Origin: Campylobacter vulpis
GTDB taxonomy: Bacteria; Campylobacterota; Campylobacteria; Campylobacterales; Campylobacteraceae
Length of the DNA stretch: 64,000 nucleotides
Reading direction: 5' to 3'
Assembly: GCF_014217995.1 (NCBI RefSeq)
Contig: NZ_CP041617.1
Coordinates: forward strand, 434,001-498,000
Shown here: piece after piece, positions 28,999-37,905 of the stretch
Position numbering within the stretch: position 1 is the first letter of the stretch
Layout of the letters: the number at the start of each line of letters is the position of its first letter
Notes under the pieces: generated by a model
Seen by the model: the letters and a program-made list of their open reading frames with translations, nothing else
Told to the model about the DNA's origin: nothing
The model's database searches: none
Made by a program: the position numbers and the translations under genes

Positions 28999-30713
28999 TG
29001 AGCTTAAGGGAGGTTTTAAGGCGTTTTAAGCCCTTTTATATAGAGTATTTGAGATATTTTTTACTTGCTTTTTTGGGTATGATGATGGCAGCCTTAGGCA
29101 CGGCGGCTAGCTTTCACTCCTTACAACCCATTTTAGATTATATTTTTATAGAAAAAAGGGTGGATTTACTTTACATCGTGCCTTTTTTTATCGTTTTTGC
29201 ATATTTGATTAAAAATGCGGGACTTTATATGCAAAGCTATTATGTCGCTTATATTGGCACAAATATCCTAAAAACCCTACGCAAAAATGTGCTTGATAAT
29301 CTTTTGCGTTTAGATATGGATTTTTTTAAGCGTTATAGAAGTGGGGAGCTAATGAGTCGTTGCACGAACGATATAGGCGCACTTCAAAGCATAGTTTCTA
29401 CCTTGTTGCCTGAACTTTTGCGTGAAATGATGACAGCCATAGGACTTTTAAGCGTTGTGATTTATAATAGCCCACGCCTTGCATTTTTTGCACTCATCGT
29501 GCTTCCTTGTGCAATTTTACCTTTAATATGGTTTGCTAAAAAGCTTAAAAAATATGCCAGAAATTCGCAAGAAACTGGGGCGGATTTACTTTCTAGTTTA
29601 GGAGAAATTTTTACAAATATCGAGCTAATTAAGGCAAATAGCACAGAGCAAAAAGAAAGCAATAAATTTAATAAGCACAATGAAAAGCTTTGCAAGGTTA
29701 CGCTTAAAACAAGCAGAATTGATGCTTTAATCTCACCTATAATGGAGCTTATTGGCTCTTTGGGTGTGGCTTTGGTGATTATTATAGGTGGTAAGGAAGT
29801 CATAGCAGGGCGTATGAGTGCTGGTTCTTTCATAGCCTTTGTGTCGGCTCTTTTTGCGCTTTATCAGCCTATTAAAAAGCTTACAAATTTGTATGGGAGA
29901 TTACAAACTGCCATAGTGGCGAGTGAGAGGACCTTTTATCTACTTGATTTAAAGCCTGAAATTAAGGGTGGAGAAAAGGAGCTTAAGGGCATAAATGCGG
30001 TGGAATTTAAAGATGTATTTTTTGCCTATGAGGAAAAAAGCGTGTTAAATGGACTGAATTTAAACTTTAAAAAAGGCGAAATTTTAGCCCTTGTGGGAGC
30101 GAGTGGTGGGGGGAAATCCTCTATTATAGGGCTTTTACTTCACTTTTTTAAAAGAAAGAGTGGGGAAATTTTACTTAATAATCAAAGTATTGATGAATTT
30201 AGCCTTAAATCTTTGCGTTTAAAAATGGCTTTAGTGACGCAGGATATTTATATTTTTAATGATAGCATTGCTGAAAATGTCGCTTATAGTGAGGAATTTG
30301 ACGCACAAAAAGTAATTGAAAGTTTAAAACTTGCAAATGCTTATGAATTTGTAGAAAAAATGGGAGGCATTTATACCCAACTTTTTGAAAATGGCAAGAA
30401 CTTAAGCGGTGGTCAAAAACAAAGAATAGCCATAGCTAGAGCCTTGTATAAAAATCCTGACTTACTCATTTTTGACGAGGCAACTTCAGCACTTGATAAT
30501 GAAAGCGAAAGAGCCATAGTCAAAACCATAGAAAATTTGAAAAAAGATAGGCTAATTTTACTTGTAGCACATCGTTTAAGCACTGTGGAAAATGCCGATA
30601 AAATCGCCCTCATTGACAAAGGTAAGGTTGTAGCGTGCGGGAGCGATGCTGTGCTTTTAGAAAGCTGTGAAGCTTATCGTAAATTAAAAATGAAAGATGA
30701 AGTCAAATTGTAA
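28998..30713 (+). CDS. msbA: Lipid A/LOS-core ABC flippase MsbA
   Basis: MsbA flips core-lipid A across the inner membrane. The 571 residues combine an N-terminal six-span ABC exporter domain (to about 310) with an ATPase domain. That domain holds Walker A GASGGGKSS, the TQDIYIFNDSIAENVAY segment, signature [15 protein letters not shown], Walker [13 protein letters not shown] and the H-loop VAHRLS. Start ATG at 28998, preceded by GGGAGAAAG, shares a base with the cysS stop. The same architecture occurs in PglK, encoded at 54.4 kb, but position after murJ-cysS (as C. jejuni Cj0802-Cj0803) favours MsbA. Confidence 0.92.
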   Translation: MSLREVLRRFKPFYIEYLRYFLLAFLGMMMAALGTAASFHSLQPILDYIFIEKRVDLLYIVPFFIVFAYLIKNAGLYMQSYYVAYIGTNILKTLRKNVLDNLLRLDMDFFKRYRSGELMSRCTNDIGALQSIVSTLLPELLREMMTAIGLLSVVIYNSPRLAFFALIVLPCAILPLIWFAKKLKKYARNSQETGADLLSSLGEIFTNIELIKANSTEQKESNKFNKHNEKLCKVTLKTSRIDALISPIMELIGSLGVALVIIIGGKEVIAGRMSAGSFIAFVSALFALYQPIKKLTNLYGRLQTAIVASERTFYLLDLKPEIKGGEKELKGINAVEFKDVFFAYEEKSVLNGLNLNFKKGEILALVGASGGGKSSIIGLLLHFFKRKSGEILLNNQSIDEFSLKSLRLKMALVTQDIYIFNDSIAENVAYSEEFDAQKVIESLKLANAYEFVEKMGGIYTQLFENGKNLSGGQKQRIAIARALYKNPDLLIFDEATSALDNESERAIVKTIENLKKDRLILLVAHRLSTVENADKIALIDKGKVVACGSDAVLLESCEAYRKLKMKDEVKL

Positions 30714-30751
30714 AGATTTTTCGCTAAAATTTGGCATTTGAAAGGATAAAA

Positions 30752-31807
30752 ATGTATGATTTTTTCAAACCCTTACTTTTTAAGCTAGACCCTGAAAATG
30801 CACATAGTTTAGTAGAGCATTCATTAAGAGCTTTAAATGCCGTTTTTCCGGGAGCTTTGAGTTTTTTAGCTTATAAATACATCGTTGATAATGAAATTTT
30901 AAGACAAAAATTATTAGGACTGGAATTTAATAATCCCGTAGGCTTGGCGGGTGGCTTTGATAAAAACGCCACGATGATACGCCCTTTAAGCACGCTTGGT
31001 TTTGGTTTTTTGGAATTTGGCACTTTCACTCCAAAAGCACAAGAGGGTAATGAAAAGCCCAGACTTTTTCGTCTAATTGAGCAAGAAAGCATACAAAATG
31101 CTATGGGTTTTAATAATCAAGGTGCAGATATAATTTCTAAAAGAATGACACAAAATTATCCCTTTGTTCTGCCCCTTGGAGCAAATATCGGCAAAAATAA
31201 GCTTACAAGTAATGAAAATGCTCTAAATGACTATTTTACCTTGCTTAGAAGCTTTAAGGATTTGTGTGATTATTTCATCATCAATATTTCTTCACCCAAT
31301 ACTAAAAATTTAAGAGACTTGCAAAATGAGGAATTTTTAAGCGTTTTATTAAAAGAGGCTAGAGCAATTACAAAGAAGCCTATATTGATAAAAATTGCAC
31401 CTGATATGGATTTAAAAGAGGCTTTAAGTCTTTGTGAGAGTGCGATTGAAAAAGGCGTGAGTGGCTTTATTGTAGCAAATACAAGCACAGATTATAGTCT
31501 ACTTAGTAATAACCGCACTTTTGGCGGCATTAGCGGTAGGCTCATTACGCAAAAAAGCGGAGAATTCTTTCACGCTCTTTCAAAAGAGCTTTTTGGCAAA
31601 ACCTTACTTATAGCAAGTGGGGGGATAGATAGTGCGGAGGTGGCTTATGATAGGATTAAAAAGGGAGCGAATTTGGTGCAGGTTTTTACGGGATTGATTT
31701 TTAAAGGTCCAAGTTTGATTAAAGACATTAATGAAGGCTTAATAGAGCTTTTGAAAAAAGATGGTTTTTACCATCTTAGTGAGGCGGTTGGAGTGGAGTT
31801 AAAATGA
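30752..31807 (+). CDS. pyrD: Dihydroorotate dehydrogenase (class 2)
   Basis: PyrD oxidises dihydroorotate to orotate with quinone as acceptor at the inner membrane. The 351 residues have the class 2 N-terminal helix region (FFKPLLFKLDPENAHSLVEHSLR), then NPVGLAGGFDKNA, GFGFLEFGTFTPKAQEGNEKPRLFRL, INISSPNTKNLRDLQ and the FMN phosphate site ASGGIDSAEVAYDRIKKGANLVQV. ATG 30752 follows GAAAGGAT. It overlaps the protease gene by 4 bases. Confidence 0.96.
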   Translation: MYDFFKPLLFKLDPENAHSLVEHSLRALNAVFPGALSFLAYKYIVDNEILRQKLLGLEFNNPVGLAGGFDKNATMIRPLSTLGFGFLEFGTFTPKAQEGNEKPRLFRLIEQESIQNAMGFNNQGADIISKRMTQNYPFVLPLGANIGKNKLTSNENALNDYFTLLRSFKDLCDYFIINISSPNTKNLRDLQNEEFLSVLLKEARAITKKPILIKIAPDMDLKEALSLCESAIEKGVSGFIVANTSTDYSLLSNNRTFGGISGRLITQKSGEFFHALSKELFGKTLLIASGGIDSAEVAYDRIKKGANLVQVFTGLIFKGPSLIKDINEGLIELLKKDGFYHLSEAVGVELK

Positions 31808-33054
31808 TAAGTTATGAAAAAAAGGTTTTAAAGAATAAGCTTGAAATTTACGCTTTTCCTGTCAATAAAAATAGCGGAGTCATTAGCGTAGATATTTTTT
31901 ATAAAGTTGGCTCACGCAATGAAACTATGGGAAAAAGCGGCATAGCACATATGCTTGAACATCTTAATTTTAAAAGCACAAAGAATTTGCGTGCTGGGGA
32001 ATTTGATGCAATTGTTAAAGGTTTTGGCGGCGTGGATAATGCTAGCACGGGCTTTGATTATACACATTATTATATTAAATGTGCTAAGGATAATTTAGAT
32101 AAGGCTTTAGCTTTATTTGCTGAACTTATGCAAAATTTAAGCTTAAAAGATGAGGAATTTCAGCCTGAAAGGCAGGTGGTTTTAGAGGAGAGGCGTTGGC
32201 GAACGGATAATAATCCACTTGGTTATTTGTATTTTAGGCTTTATAATCACGCTTTTTTATATCACCCTTATCACTGGACTCCCATAGGTTTTTATAAAGA
32301 CATTGAAAATTGGGACATTGGGGACATTAAAGCCTTTCATAAAAGCTTTTATCAACCACAAAATGCAATTTTGCTTGTAAGTGGCGATGTGGAGACGCGT
32401 GAGCTTTTCAAAAAGGCTAGTAAGCATTTTGAGGGCATTAAAAATACGGGTAAAATTCCAAAAATTCACACCAAAGAGCCAAAGCAAGACGGCGCAAGAC
32501 GAGCGGAAATTTTTAAAGAGACTCAAACAGAGCTTTTAGCCTTAGCTTTTAAAATTCCAAATTTCAAGCATAAAGACATTCCAGCTTTAAATGCTTTGGC
32601 TGAGCTTTTAGGAAGTGGTAAGAGTGCAATTTTAAGCGAAATTTTGGTGGATAAATTAAGCCTTGTGAATGAATTTTACGCTTTTGTAAATGATAGTGTT
32701 GATGAGAATTTGTTCATTTTCATTGCAAATTGTAATCCGGGCGTAAAGGCTGAAAAGGTGGAGAAAAAACTCCTTGATATTTTGCACTTTCTCAAGCAGG
32801 GTAAAATTTCAAAAAGATCCTTACAAAGAGTGAAAAATAATACAAGAAGTGATTTTATCTTTTCTTTAAATAATGCGAGTTCCTTGGCTAACATTTATGG
32901 AAGTTATTTGGCAAGAGGAGATTTAAGTCCTTTATTAAATTACGAAAAAAATATAGCCACCCTTGAAGTTGAAGATTTGATTAAAGTAGCCTCAAAGTAT
33001 TTTGTAAAAGAAAATTCAACAACTTTAATTTTAAGAAAGGAAAATAATGGATAA
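31804..33054 (+). CDS. M16-family zinc protease (PqqL/YmxG-like)
   Basis: The 416 residues carry the inverted zinc motif HxxEH in [12 protein letters not shown] near residue 50 and a downstream acidic ligand region ([13 protein letters not shown] near 118), so the site appears complete. The C-terminal half is the inactive partner lobe of the family. No clear signal peptide is seen. It corresponds in position to C. jejuni Cj0805, between pyrD and dapA, overlapping both by a few bases. Substrate unknown. Confidence 0.9.
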   Translation: MISYEKKVLKNKLEIYAFPVNKNSGVISVDIFYKVGSRNETMGKSGIAHMLEHLNFKSTKNLRAGEFDAIVKGFGGVDNASTGFDYTHYYIKCAKDNLDKALALFAELMQNLSLKDEEFQPERQVVLEERRWRTDNNPLGYLYFRLYNHAFLYHPYHWTPIGFYKDIENWDIGDIKAFHKSFYQPQNAILLVSGDVETRELFKKASKHFEGIKNTGKIPKIHTKEPKQDGARRAEIFKETQTELLALAFKIPNFKHKDIPALNALAELLGSGKSAILSEILVDKLSLVNEFYAFVNDSVDENLFIFIANCNPGVKAEKVEKKLLDILHFLKQGKISKRSLQRVKNNTRSDFIFSLNNASSLANIYGSYLARGDLSPLLNYEKNIATLEVEDLIKVASKYFVKENSTTLILRKENNG

Positions 33055-33943
33055 AAATTGCATTATAGGAGCGATGAGCGCACTCATCACGCCTTTTAAA
33101 AATGGAAAATTAGACGAGCAAGGCTATGCTAAACTTATCAAAAGACAAATTCAAAATGGAATTGATGCTGTTGTTCCTGTGGGGACAACCGGAGAAAGTG
33201 CGACCTTAACGCACGAAGAGCATAGGACTTGCATAGAAATTGCTGTGGATATTTGCAAAGGCTCTAAAGTTAAGGTCTTAGCAGGAGCTGGGAGTAATGC
33301 CACTCACGAGGCGGTGGGTTTAGCGCAATTTGCACAAAAATGCGGAGCGGACGGAATTTTAAGCGTTACGCCTTATTATAACAAGCCTACGCAAGAGGGG
33401 CTTTACCAGCATTATAAAGCCATAGCTTCAAGCGTGGAAATCCCCGTGCTTTTATATAATGTCCCAGGACGCACAAGCTGTGAGATCGCTACGGACACGG
33501 CGATTAGACTTTTTAGAGACTGTGAAAATATTTACGGCATTAAAGAGGCAAGTGGGAATATTGATAAATGTGTGGATTTACTTGCACACGAACCGCGTCT
33601 TGTTTTGATTTCTGGTGATGATGCGATTAATTATCCCATACTTTCAAACGGCGGCAAGGGCATTATTTCAGTCAGTTCAAATTTGCTTCCTGACAGACTA
33701 AGTGAGCTAACTAAAAAGGCTTTAAATGAAGATTATAAAGCGGCTAAGAAAATTAACGATGAGCTTTATAATATTAACAAAATTCTTTTTTGTGAAAGCA
33801 ATCCTATCCCGATAAAAGCGGCGATGTTTATTGCAGGTTTGATTGAAAATTTAGAATTTAGACTTCCACTTTGCCCTCCTAGTAAGGAAAATTTTGCTAA
33901 AATAGAAGCCGTGATGAAAAATTATGAAATTAAAGGATTTTAA
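33047..33943 (+). CDS. dapA: 4-hydroxy-tetrahydrodipicolinate synthase
   Basis: DapA condenses pyruvate with aspartate semialdehyde, the first committed step to meso-diaminopimelate and lysine. The 298 residues form a TIM barrel with [30 protein letters not shown], the Tyr in [14 protein letters not shown], and the Schiff-base lysine in YGIKEASGN (near 166). RBS AAGGAAAA overlaps the end of the preceding gene. It shares one base with the next gene's start. Confidence 0.96.
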   Translation: MDKNCIIGAMSALITPFKNGKLDEQGYAKLIKRQIQNGIDAVVPVGTTGESATLTHEEHRTCIEIAVDICKGSKVKVLAGAGSNATHEAVGLAQFAQKCGADGILSVTPYYNKPTQEGLYQHYKAIASSVEIPVLLYNVPGRTSCEIATDTAIRLFRDCENIYGIKEASGNIDKCVDLLAHEPRLVLISGDDAINYPILSNGGKGIISVSSNLLPDRLSELTKKALNEDYKAAKKINDELYNINKILFCESNPIPIKAAMFIAGLIENLEFRLPLCPPSKENFAKIEAVMKNYEIKGF

Positions 33944-34722
33944 TGGATAAGGAATTTCAAGGAAAAACTTTAGTTATTAGCGGTGGGACGAGGGGCATTG
34001 GTAAGGCTATTGTTTATGAATTTGCTAAAATGGGTGTAAATATCGCTTTTACTTATAATTCTAACGCCCAAATTGCTGAGGATATGGTAAAAGATTTAGA
34101 GCAAAAGTATAAAATCAAGGCAAGAGCATATGAGTTTAATATTTTAGAGCCTGAAACTTATAAGGAGCTTTTTGAAAAGATTGATGTGGATTTTGAACGC
34201 ATTGATTTTTTCATCTCAAATGCAATTATTTCAGGGCGTGCTGTTGTGGGGGGTTATACGAAATTTATGAAGTTAAAGCCTAGAGGGATTAATAATATTT
34301 TTACAGCCACAGTTAATGCCTTTGTCGTGGGTTCGCAAGAAGCCGCTAAAAGAATGGAAAAGGTGGGTGGAGGAAGTATTGTTTCTATTTCATCAACGGG
34401 AAATTTGGTGCATATAGAAAATTATGCAGGACATGGCACAGCAAAAGCGGCGGTGGAAGCTATGGCAAGATACGCTGCCACAGAGCTTGGAGATAAAAAT
34501 ATACGCGTGAATGTTGTCAGTGGAGGACCCATTGAAACAGACGCTTTAAGGGCTTTTACAAATTACGAAGAAGTAAAACAAGCAACTATTAATCTAAGCC
34601 CCTTAAATCGTATGGGGCAGCCTGAAGATTTGGCAGGGGCTTGTTTGTTTCTTTGTTCAAATAAGGCGAGTTGGGTTACAGGACATACCTTCATCGTTGA
34701 TGGAGGCACGACTTTCAAATAA
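33943..34722 (+). CDS. Short-chain reductase, probably FabI/FabL-type enoyl-ACP reductase
   Basis: The 259 residues have the cofactor motif SGGTRGIGKA near residue 13 and an Asn in FISNAI. The catalytic pair is spaced Tyr-x6-Lys (YAGHGTAK near 163), the spacing of enoyl-ACP reductases rather than the usual SDR Tyr-x3-Lys. VNVVSGGPIETDALRAF and GHTFIVDGG follow. This suggests fatty-acid chain reduction of the FabL kind. C. jejuni Cj0807 occupies the same place after dapA. The bona fide FabI may be elsewhere, so the physiological role is not certain. Confidence 0.85.
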   Translation: MDKEFQGKTLVISGGTRGIGKAIVYEFAKMGVNIAFTYNSNAQIAEDMVKDLEQKYKIKARAYEFNILEPETYKELFEKIDVDFERIDFFISNAIISGRAVVGGYTKFMKLKPRGINNIFTATVNAFVVGSQEAAKRMEKVGGGSIVSISSTGNLVHIENYAGHGTAKAAVEAMARYAATELGDKNIRVNVVSGGPIETDALRAFTNYEEVKQATINLSPLNRMGQPEDLAGACLFLCSNKASWVTGHTFIVDGGTTFK

Positions 34723-34750
34723 GGCTTAAAAAGCCTTATTGATTGTTTTT
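34718..34750. terminator. Terminator hairpin between convergent genes
   Basis: AATAAGGCTT and AAGCCTTATT form a perfect 10-bp stem with a 3-base loop (34718-34740), followed on the + strand by GATTGTTTTTT. It sits exactly between the stops of the reductase gene and pepD and may serve both. Confidence 0.75.
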
Positions 34751-36004
34751 TAGCACCTCAAAGACTGCTTTAGAGATTTTCTCCACAGAGCTTAACTCAC
34801 ATCTTTCATCTGTTGAATGAGGATTATAAATATTTGGACCTATGGAGGCACACATAAGAGGAAATTTTTTCTCTATAATGCCACATTCAAGCCCTGCGTG
34901 AATAGCTGAAATTTTGACATTTTCAACAAAGAGGCTAAGAGCGTTAAAAACTTCTTTGCTAAAAGCATTTTCCTTGCCCTCCCAAGGTGGATAAAAATTA
35001 TAGCTTTCAACTTCAAAACCATAGCTTTTAAAAAATTCTAAGCTTTCAAATTCTATATTTTCAAGCTCATCGAGGGCATTTGAGCGTGCAAAAAGCTCAA
35101 AAATAATTTTGTTTTCTTGCATTTTTAAAAGAGAAAGATTAATGCTTGTTCGCACAATGTTAAGTTTGGTGTCATAATTTCTAACGCCATTAGAAAAGGC
35201 ATTGATTACACTTAGTAAAAGTGTGCCCTGCTCACATATTTGCACCTCTTGCTCTCCCTTAAAAGTGCATTTTACCCACTCATTTTCTTTTAGTTCTTTT
35301 TCACAGATAATTAAGGCTTTAGCGTGTTTTGGTATGGAGTTAATCCTCTCTCCACCCTCAAAAGAGATGATTTTGCCCTCATTTTGCGTGATGAATTTTG
35401 CCATTTCCTTCAAAGCATTTTTATGATTTTTGATAATATCAATGCCAGAATGCCCACCCTTGCAATTTCTAGCTTCAAGCTCATAAACTTTTCCATACGC
35501 TTTTTGTGTGCTAAAGCTTTGACTTGCTCTAATATCCACACCCCCAGCACAACCTATCATAATTTCATTTTCGCCCTCGTGGTCTAAATTGAGAAGTTTT
35601 TTAGCTTTAAGTTCGCATTCTAAGCCATTTGCGCCCAAAAGTCCAACCTCTTCATCATTTGTAAAAAGGCATTCTAAATGAGAAAATCGCCTCATCGCCT
35701 CCATCATAATCGCCACACCTATGCCATTATCTGCTCCTAAAGAGGCATTTTTAGCCCTTAAAAAGCCATTTTCCTCGTAAAGCTCAAGTTTAGGTGCATC
35801 GCCCATACAAACCATATCATAATGACTTTGCAAACAAATTTTTGGCTCTCCTTTAATGCAGTGGATATTACCCACTTTGTCAATTTGCACTTTAAAACCG
35901 CATTCTTTAGCATAACTTGCTAAAAAATTTTTTAATTCTTCTGTTTCAAAACTACAATGAGGAATTGTGCAGATTTTTTTAAAATTTTCGATAACCTCTT
36001 GCAT
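34736..36004 (-). CDS. pepD: Aminoacyl-histidine dipeptidase (peptidase D, M20 family)
   Basis: A cytosolic metallo-dipeptidase that hydrolyses Xaa-His and other dipeptides. The 422 residues show the M20 metal-site motifs: LQSHYDMVCMG near 76, LGADNGIGVA near 108, NDEEVGLLGANGLE near 135 and NLDHEGENEIMIGCAGG near 162, then GGHSGIDI near 197. The ATG at 36004 follows AAGGAG. The end is shared with a terminator hairpin. Campylobacter relies on amino acids and peptides for carbon, which fits such an enzyme. Confidence 0.92.
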   Translation of the reverse strand: MQEVIENFKKICTIPHCSFETEELKNFLASYAKECGFKVQIDKVGNIHCIKGEPKICLQSHYDMVCMGDAPKLELYEENGFLRAKNASLGADNGIGVAIMMEAMRRFSHLECLFTNDEEVGLLGANGLECELKAKKLLNLDHEGENEIMIGCAGGVDIRASQSFSTQKAYGKVYELEARNCKGGHSGIDIIKNHKNALKEMAKFITQNEGKIISFEGGERINSIPKHAKALIICEKELKENEWVKCTFKGEQEVQICEQGTLLLSVINAFSNGVRNYDTKLNIVRTSINLSLLKMQENKIIFELFARSNALDELENIEFESLEFFKSYGFEVESYNFYPPWEGKENAFSKEVFNALSLFVENVKISAIHAGLECGIIEKKFPLMCASIGPNIYNPHSTDERCELSSVEKISKAVFEVLKNNQ

Positions 36005-36061
36005 ATTTACTCCTTAATTTTGTTAAAATTATGCCATTATTTTTTGTTTTTAGGGTAAATT

Positions 36062-36580
36062 TTGAGAGTTAATTTAAGGCAAATTTCAAATTTAAGAAAA
36101 CTTGCAAGTAGTCCTAAGAAATTATTTTTAGTTTTAATTTTTGTATTATTCGCACTTTTTTTACAAAATTTTACTCAAAATGATGAAAGCTTTGAGGCTA
36201 AGGTTGTAAGGGTGATTGATGGGGATACTTTAGATATTTTAAGTGTTAGAGGGCAAGAAAGAGTGCGAATTTATGGCATTGATGCCCCTGAACTGGGGCA
36301 GGAATTTGGACCCCAATCAAAAGCTTATTTGCAACAGCTTGTTTTAAATCAAAAACTTACAATTTTTTATAAAGATAAAGATAGATATGATAGAATAGTC
36401 GCTCGTATCACTCGAAGAGAGGAAGATGTAGGGAAGCGTTTGGTGAGTGAGGGCTATGCTTGGGCTTATTGGGCTAAGAATTATGAGCTAGAGCAAATGA
36501 AAGCTAAAGAACAAAAAAAGGGTCTTTGGAGAGCTAAAAATCCTAAAGAGCCATCTAAATGGCGTAAGGCAAATCGATAA
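36062..36580 (+). CDS. Thermonuclease-family (SNase-like) nuclease
   Basis: The 172 residues have an N-terminal membrane or signal segment (LFLVLIFVLFALFL, about 21-36), then the staphylococcal-nuclease fold: VIDGDTLDI, RVRIYGIDAPELGQ (catalytic Arg and Asp), FYKDKDRYDRIVARI and VSEGYAWAYW. It is expected to act outside the cytoplasm on DNA or RNA. It starts with TTG at 36062, eight bases after AGGG. C. jejuni Cj0979c is the likely counterpart, and the next two genes continue that order. Confidence 0.9.
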   Translation: MRVNLRQISNLRKLASSPKKLFLVLIFVLFALFLQNFTQNDESFEAKVVRVIDGDTLDILSVRGQERVRIYGIDAPELGQEFGPQSKAYLQQLVLNQKLTIFYKDKDRYDRIVARITRREEDVGKRLVSEGYAWAYWAKNYELEQMKAKEQKKGLWRAKNPKEPSKWRKANR

Positions 36581-36588
36581 GGATAAAA

Positions 36589-36777
36589 ATGAAACGATGC
36601 ATTATAATTTTAGGCGTAATTTGTAATTTGACAGGCTGTTTTGTCAATGAAAGAGGCATTTCTAACCGCTACTATGATGACTGCAAGGAATATTATGACG
36701 CAAGTGGGACATATCATAAAGAATGTCCCAAAAATTGGGTTGATGTGCCTATGACTCCAGAGTCATTTTCCCATTGA
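36589..36777 (+). CDS. Small putative lipoprotein (Cj0978c-like)
   Basis: The 62-residue product begins with a short lipoprotein signal, MKRCIIILGVICNLTGC, lipobox LTGC with Cys17. The rest is polar and rich in Tyr, Asp and Cys (YYDDCKEYYDASG, HKECPKNW), with no known domain. RBS AAGGAT precedes the ATG. Its 3' end overlaps the convergent Cj0977-like gene by 15 bases. Position between the nuclease and Cj0977-like genes matches C. jejuni Cj0978c. Function unknown. Confidence 0.75.
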   Translation: MKRCIIILGVICNLTGCFVNERGISNRYYDDCKEYYDASGTYHKECPKNWVDVPMTPESFSH

Positions 36778-37338
36778 GGCAAGTAGGGAGGCTGCCATAG
36801 CTTCTGGATTGATGTTAGAGGCTGGAGTTTGTTGTGGAGCTTCTTCTTGCTTGACGGCTTGAGTCGGTGGGCGTTTAAGCTTGAAGATGTGTTCATCTGT
36901 GCAAATGATTTGTATGCTTGTTTCAAATACTTTGATTTCTTTAACTCTACCTACAACTTTAACGCTTCTTTTTTTTGAGCTTTCGTCAAAAAGAGCGTGT
37001 GCTTCTAATTCTAATATATCACCCATCTTTAAAGGAGCGTAAAAATAGGACTTTGAGCTTATGAGAACGGAAAATTCCTTATTAACAGCTGCTTGTGCGA
37101 CATAATTTGCCGCAGCAAAAATAAAGGCATCCATAATTAATCCCTGCTCGTCTATAATCATTTCTGAATTTGTGATGAGCACAGATTTAGCATAATTTTT
37201 CGATAAAGCAGTAATAGTCCCTACCAAAGAATTATTTGCATCAGGGCAACTTACAAGCTCCGTTTTAATGCGTGCCATATCCTCTTGAGATACAAATTCT
37301 TCTAGCTGAGTTCCCTCATCAAAATTGTCTTTTTTCAT
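36763..37338 (-). CDS. Cj0977-like invasion-associated protein of the flagellar regulon
   Basis: C. jejuni Cj0977 is a cytosolic hotdog-fold protein that is expressed from a sigma-28 promoter and needed for epithelial invasion. The 191 residues here contain a hotdog/MaoC-like core (about 60-155: FIFAAANYVAQAAVNKEFSV, APLKMGDILELEAHALFDES) and a C-terminal tail rich in Gln, Pro and Ala. Enzyme activity has not been shown for the family. A good sigma-28 promoter lies upstream, so it should be co-expressed with late flagellar genes. Confidence 0.88.
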   Translation of the reverse strand: MKKDNFDEGTQLEEFVSQEDMARIKTELVSCPDANNSLVGTITALSKNYAKSVLITNSEMIIDEQGLIMDAFIFAAANYVAQAAVNKEFSVLISSKSYFYAPLKMGDILELEAHALFDESSKKRSVKVVGRVKEIKVFETSIQIICTDEHIFKLKRPPTQAVKQEEAPQQTPASNINPEAMAASLLASMGK

Positions 37339-37359
37339 AGCAAACCTTTCTAAATTACT

Positions 37360-37386
37360 ATATCGACTAAAAAAGTTTTTTTTTAA
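37360..37386 (-). promoter_or_regulatory. Sigma-28 (FliA) promoter of the Cj0977-like gene
   Basis: Reading the minus strand, TAAA (37385-37382) is followed 16 bases later by CGATAT (37365-37360), the Campylobacter FliA -35/-10 pattern also seen at flaA. The ATG is 22 bases downstream of the box. Confidence 0.75.
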
Positions 37387-37445
37387 TATGCTTTTGTTTT
37401 AAATTTAGGGATTTGTTGTAAGATAGTGTTTGGAAGGAGTTTTAG

Positions 37446-37895
37446 ATGAAAAAAATTATTTTTGTATGTTTGGGGAATATTTGTCGCTCTCCTATGGCTG
37501 AATTTGTAATGAAAGATTTACTAGAAAAAGAGGGTAGGAAGGGTGAATTTGAAATAACAAGTGCAGGTACTTCAGGGGAGCATAATGGCGAAAGTATGCA
37601 TCAAGGCACGAAAAATAAGCTTAATGCTAAAAATATCAAAGCCAAGAATTTCATCAGTAAAAAATTAACGCAAAAAATGTGTGATGAAAGTGAGATGATT
37701 ATCGTTATGGATAATATGAATTTGCAAAATGTGAAGTGTTTTTATCAAAATGTTGAATTGAAACTCAAAAAAATGACAGATTTTGCCAAGGATTTAGGCT
37801 ATGATGAAGTGCCTGATCCTTGGTATAGTGGCGATTTTGACGAAACCTATCATATCGTTTTGCACGCTTGTAGGAATTTAATCAAGGAGCTTTAA
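37446..37895 (+). CDS. Low-molecular-weight phosphotyrosine protein phosphatase
   Basis: The 149 residues start with the active-site loop [14 protein letters not shown] (Cys-x5-Arg-Ser), and the acid/base Asp is in [10 protein letters not shown] near 124. Family members dephosphorylate tyrosines, and in bacteria often balance a tyrosine kinase of polysaccharide export. C. jejuni has one at Cj1258. RBS AAGGAG precedes the ATG at 37446. The 3' end overlaps ppk by 4 bases in opposite orientation. Confidence 0.92.
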   Translation: MKKIIFVCLGNICRSPMAEFVMKDLLEKEGRKGEFEITSAGTSGEHNGESMHQGTKNKLNAKNIKAKNFISKKLTQKMCDESEMIIVMDNMNLQNVKCFYQNVELKLKKMTDFAKDLGYDEVPDPWYSGDFDETYHIVLHACRNLIKEL

Positions 37896-37905
37896 TTCTC
37901 CTTGA
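37882..37905. terminator. Hairpin shared by two convergent genes
   Basis: TCAAGGAG (37882-37889) and CTCCTTGA (37898-37905) form an 8-bp stem with an 8-base loop that spans the overlapping stops of the phosphatase gene and ppk. No strong T-run follows, so its termination strength is uncertain. Confidence 0.45.

Noticed and set aside
37371-37384. Long T run upstream of the Cj0977-like gene as a terminator or phase-variable promoter tract
   Set aside because: No hairpin precedes it, and most of it lies in the spacer between the sigma-28 -35 and -10 elements. Length variation is possible but not shown.
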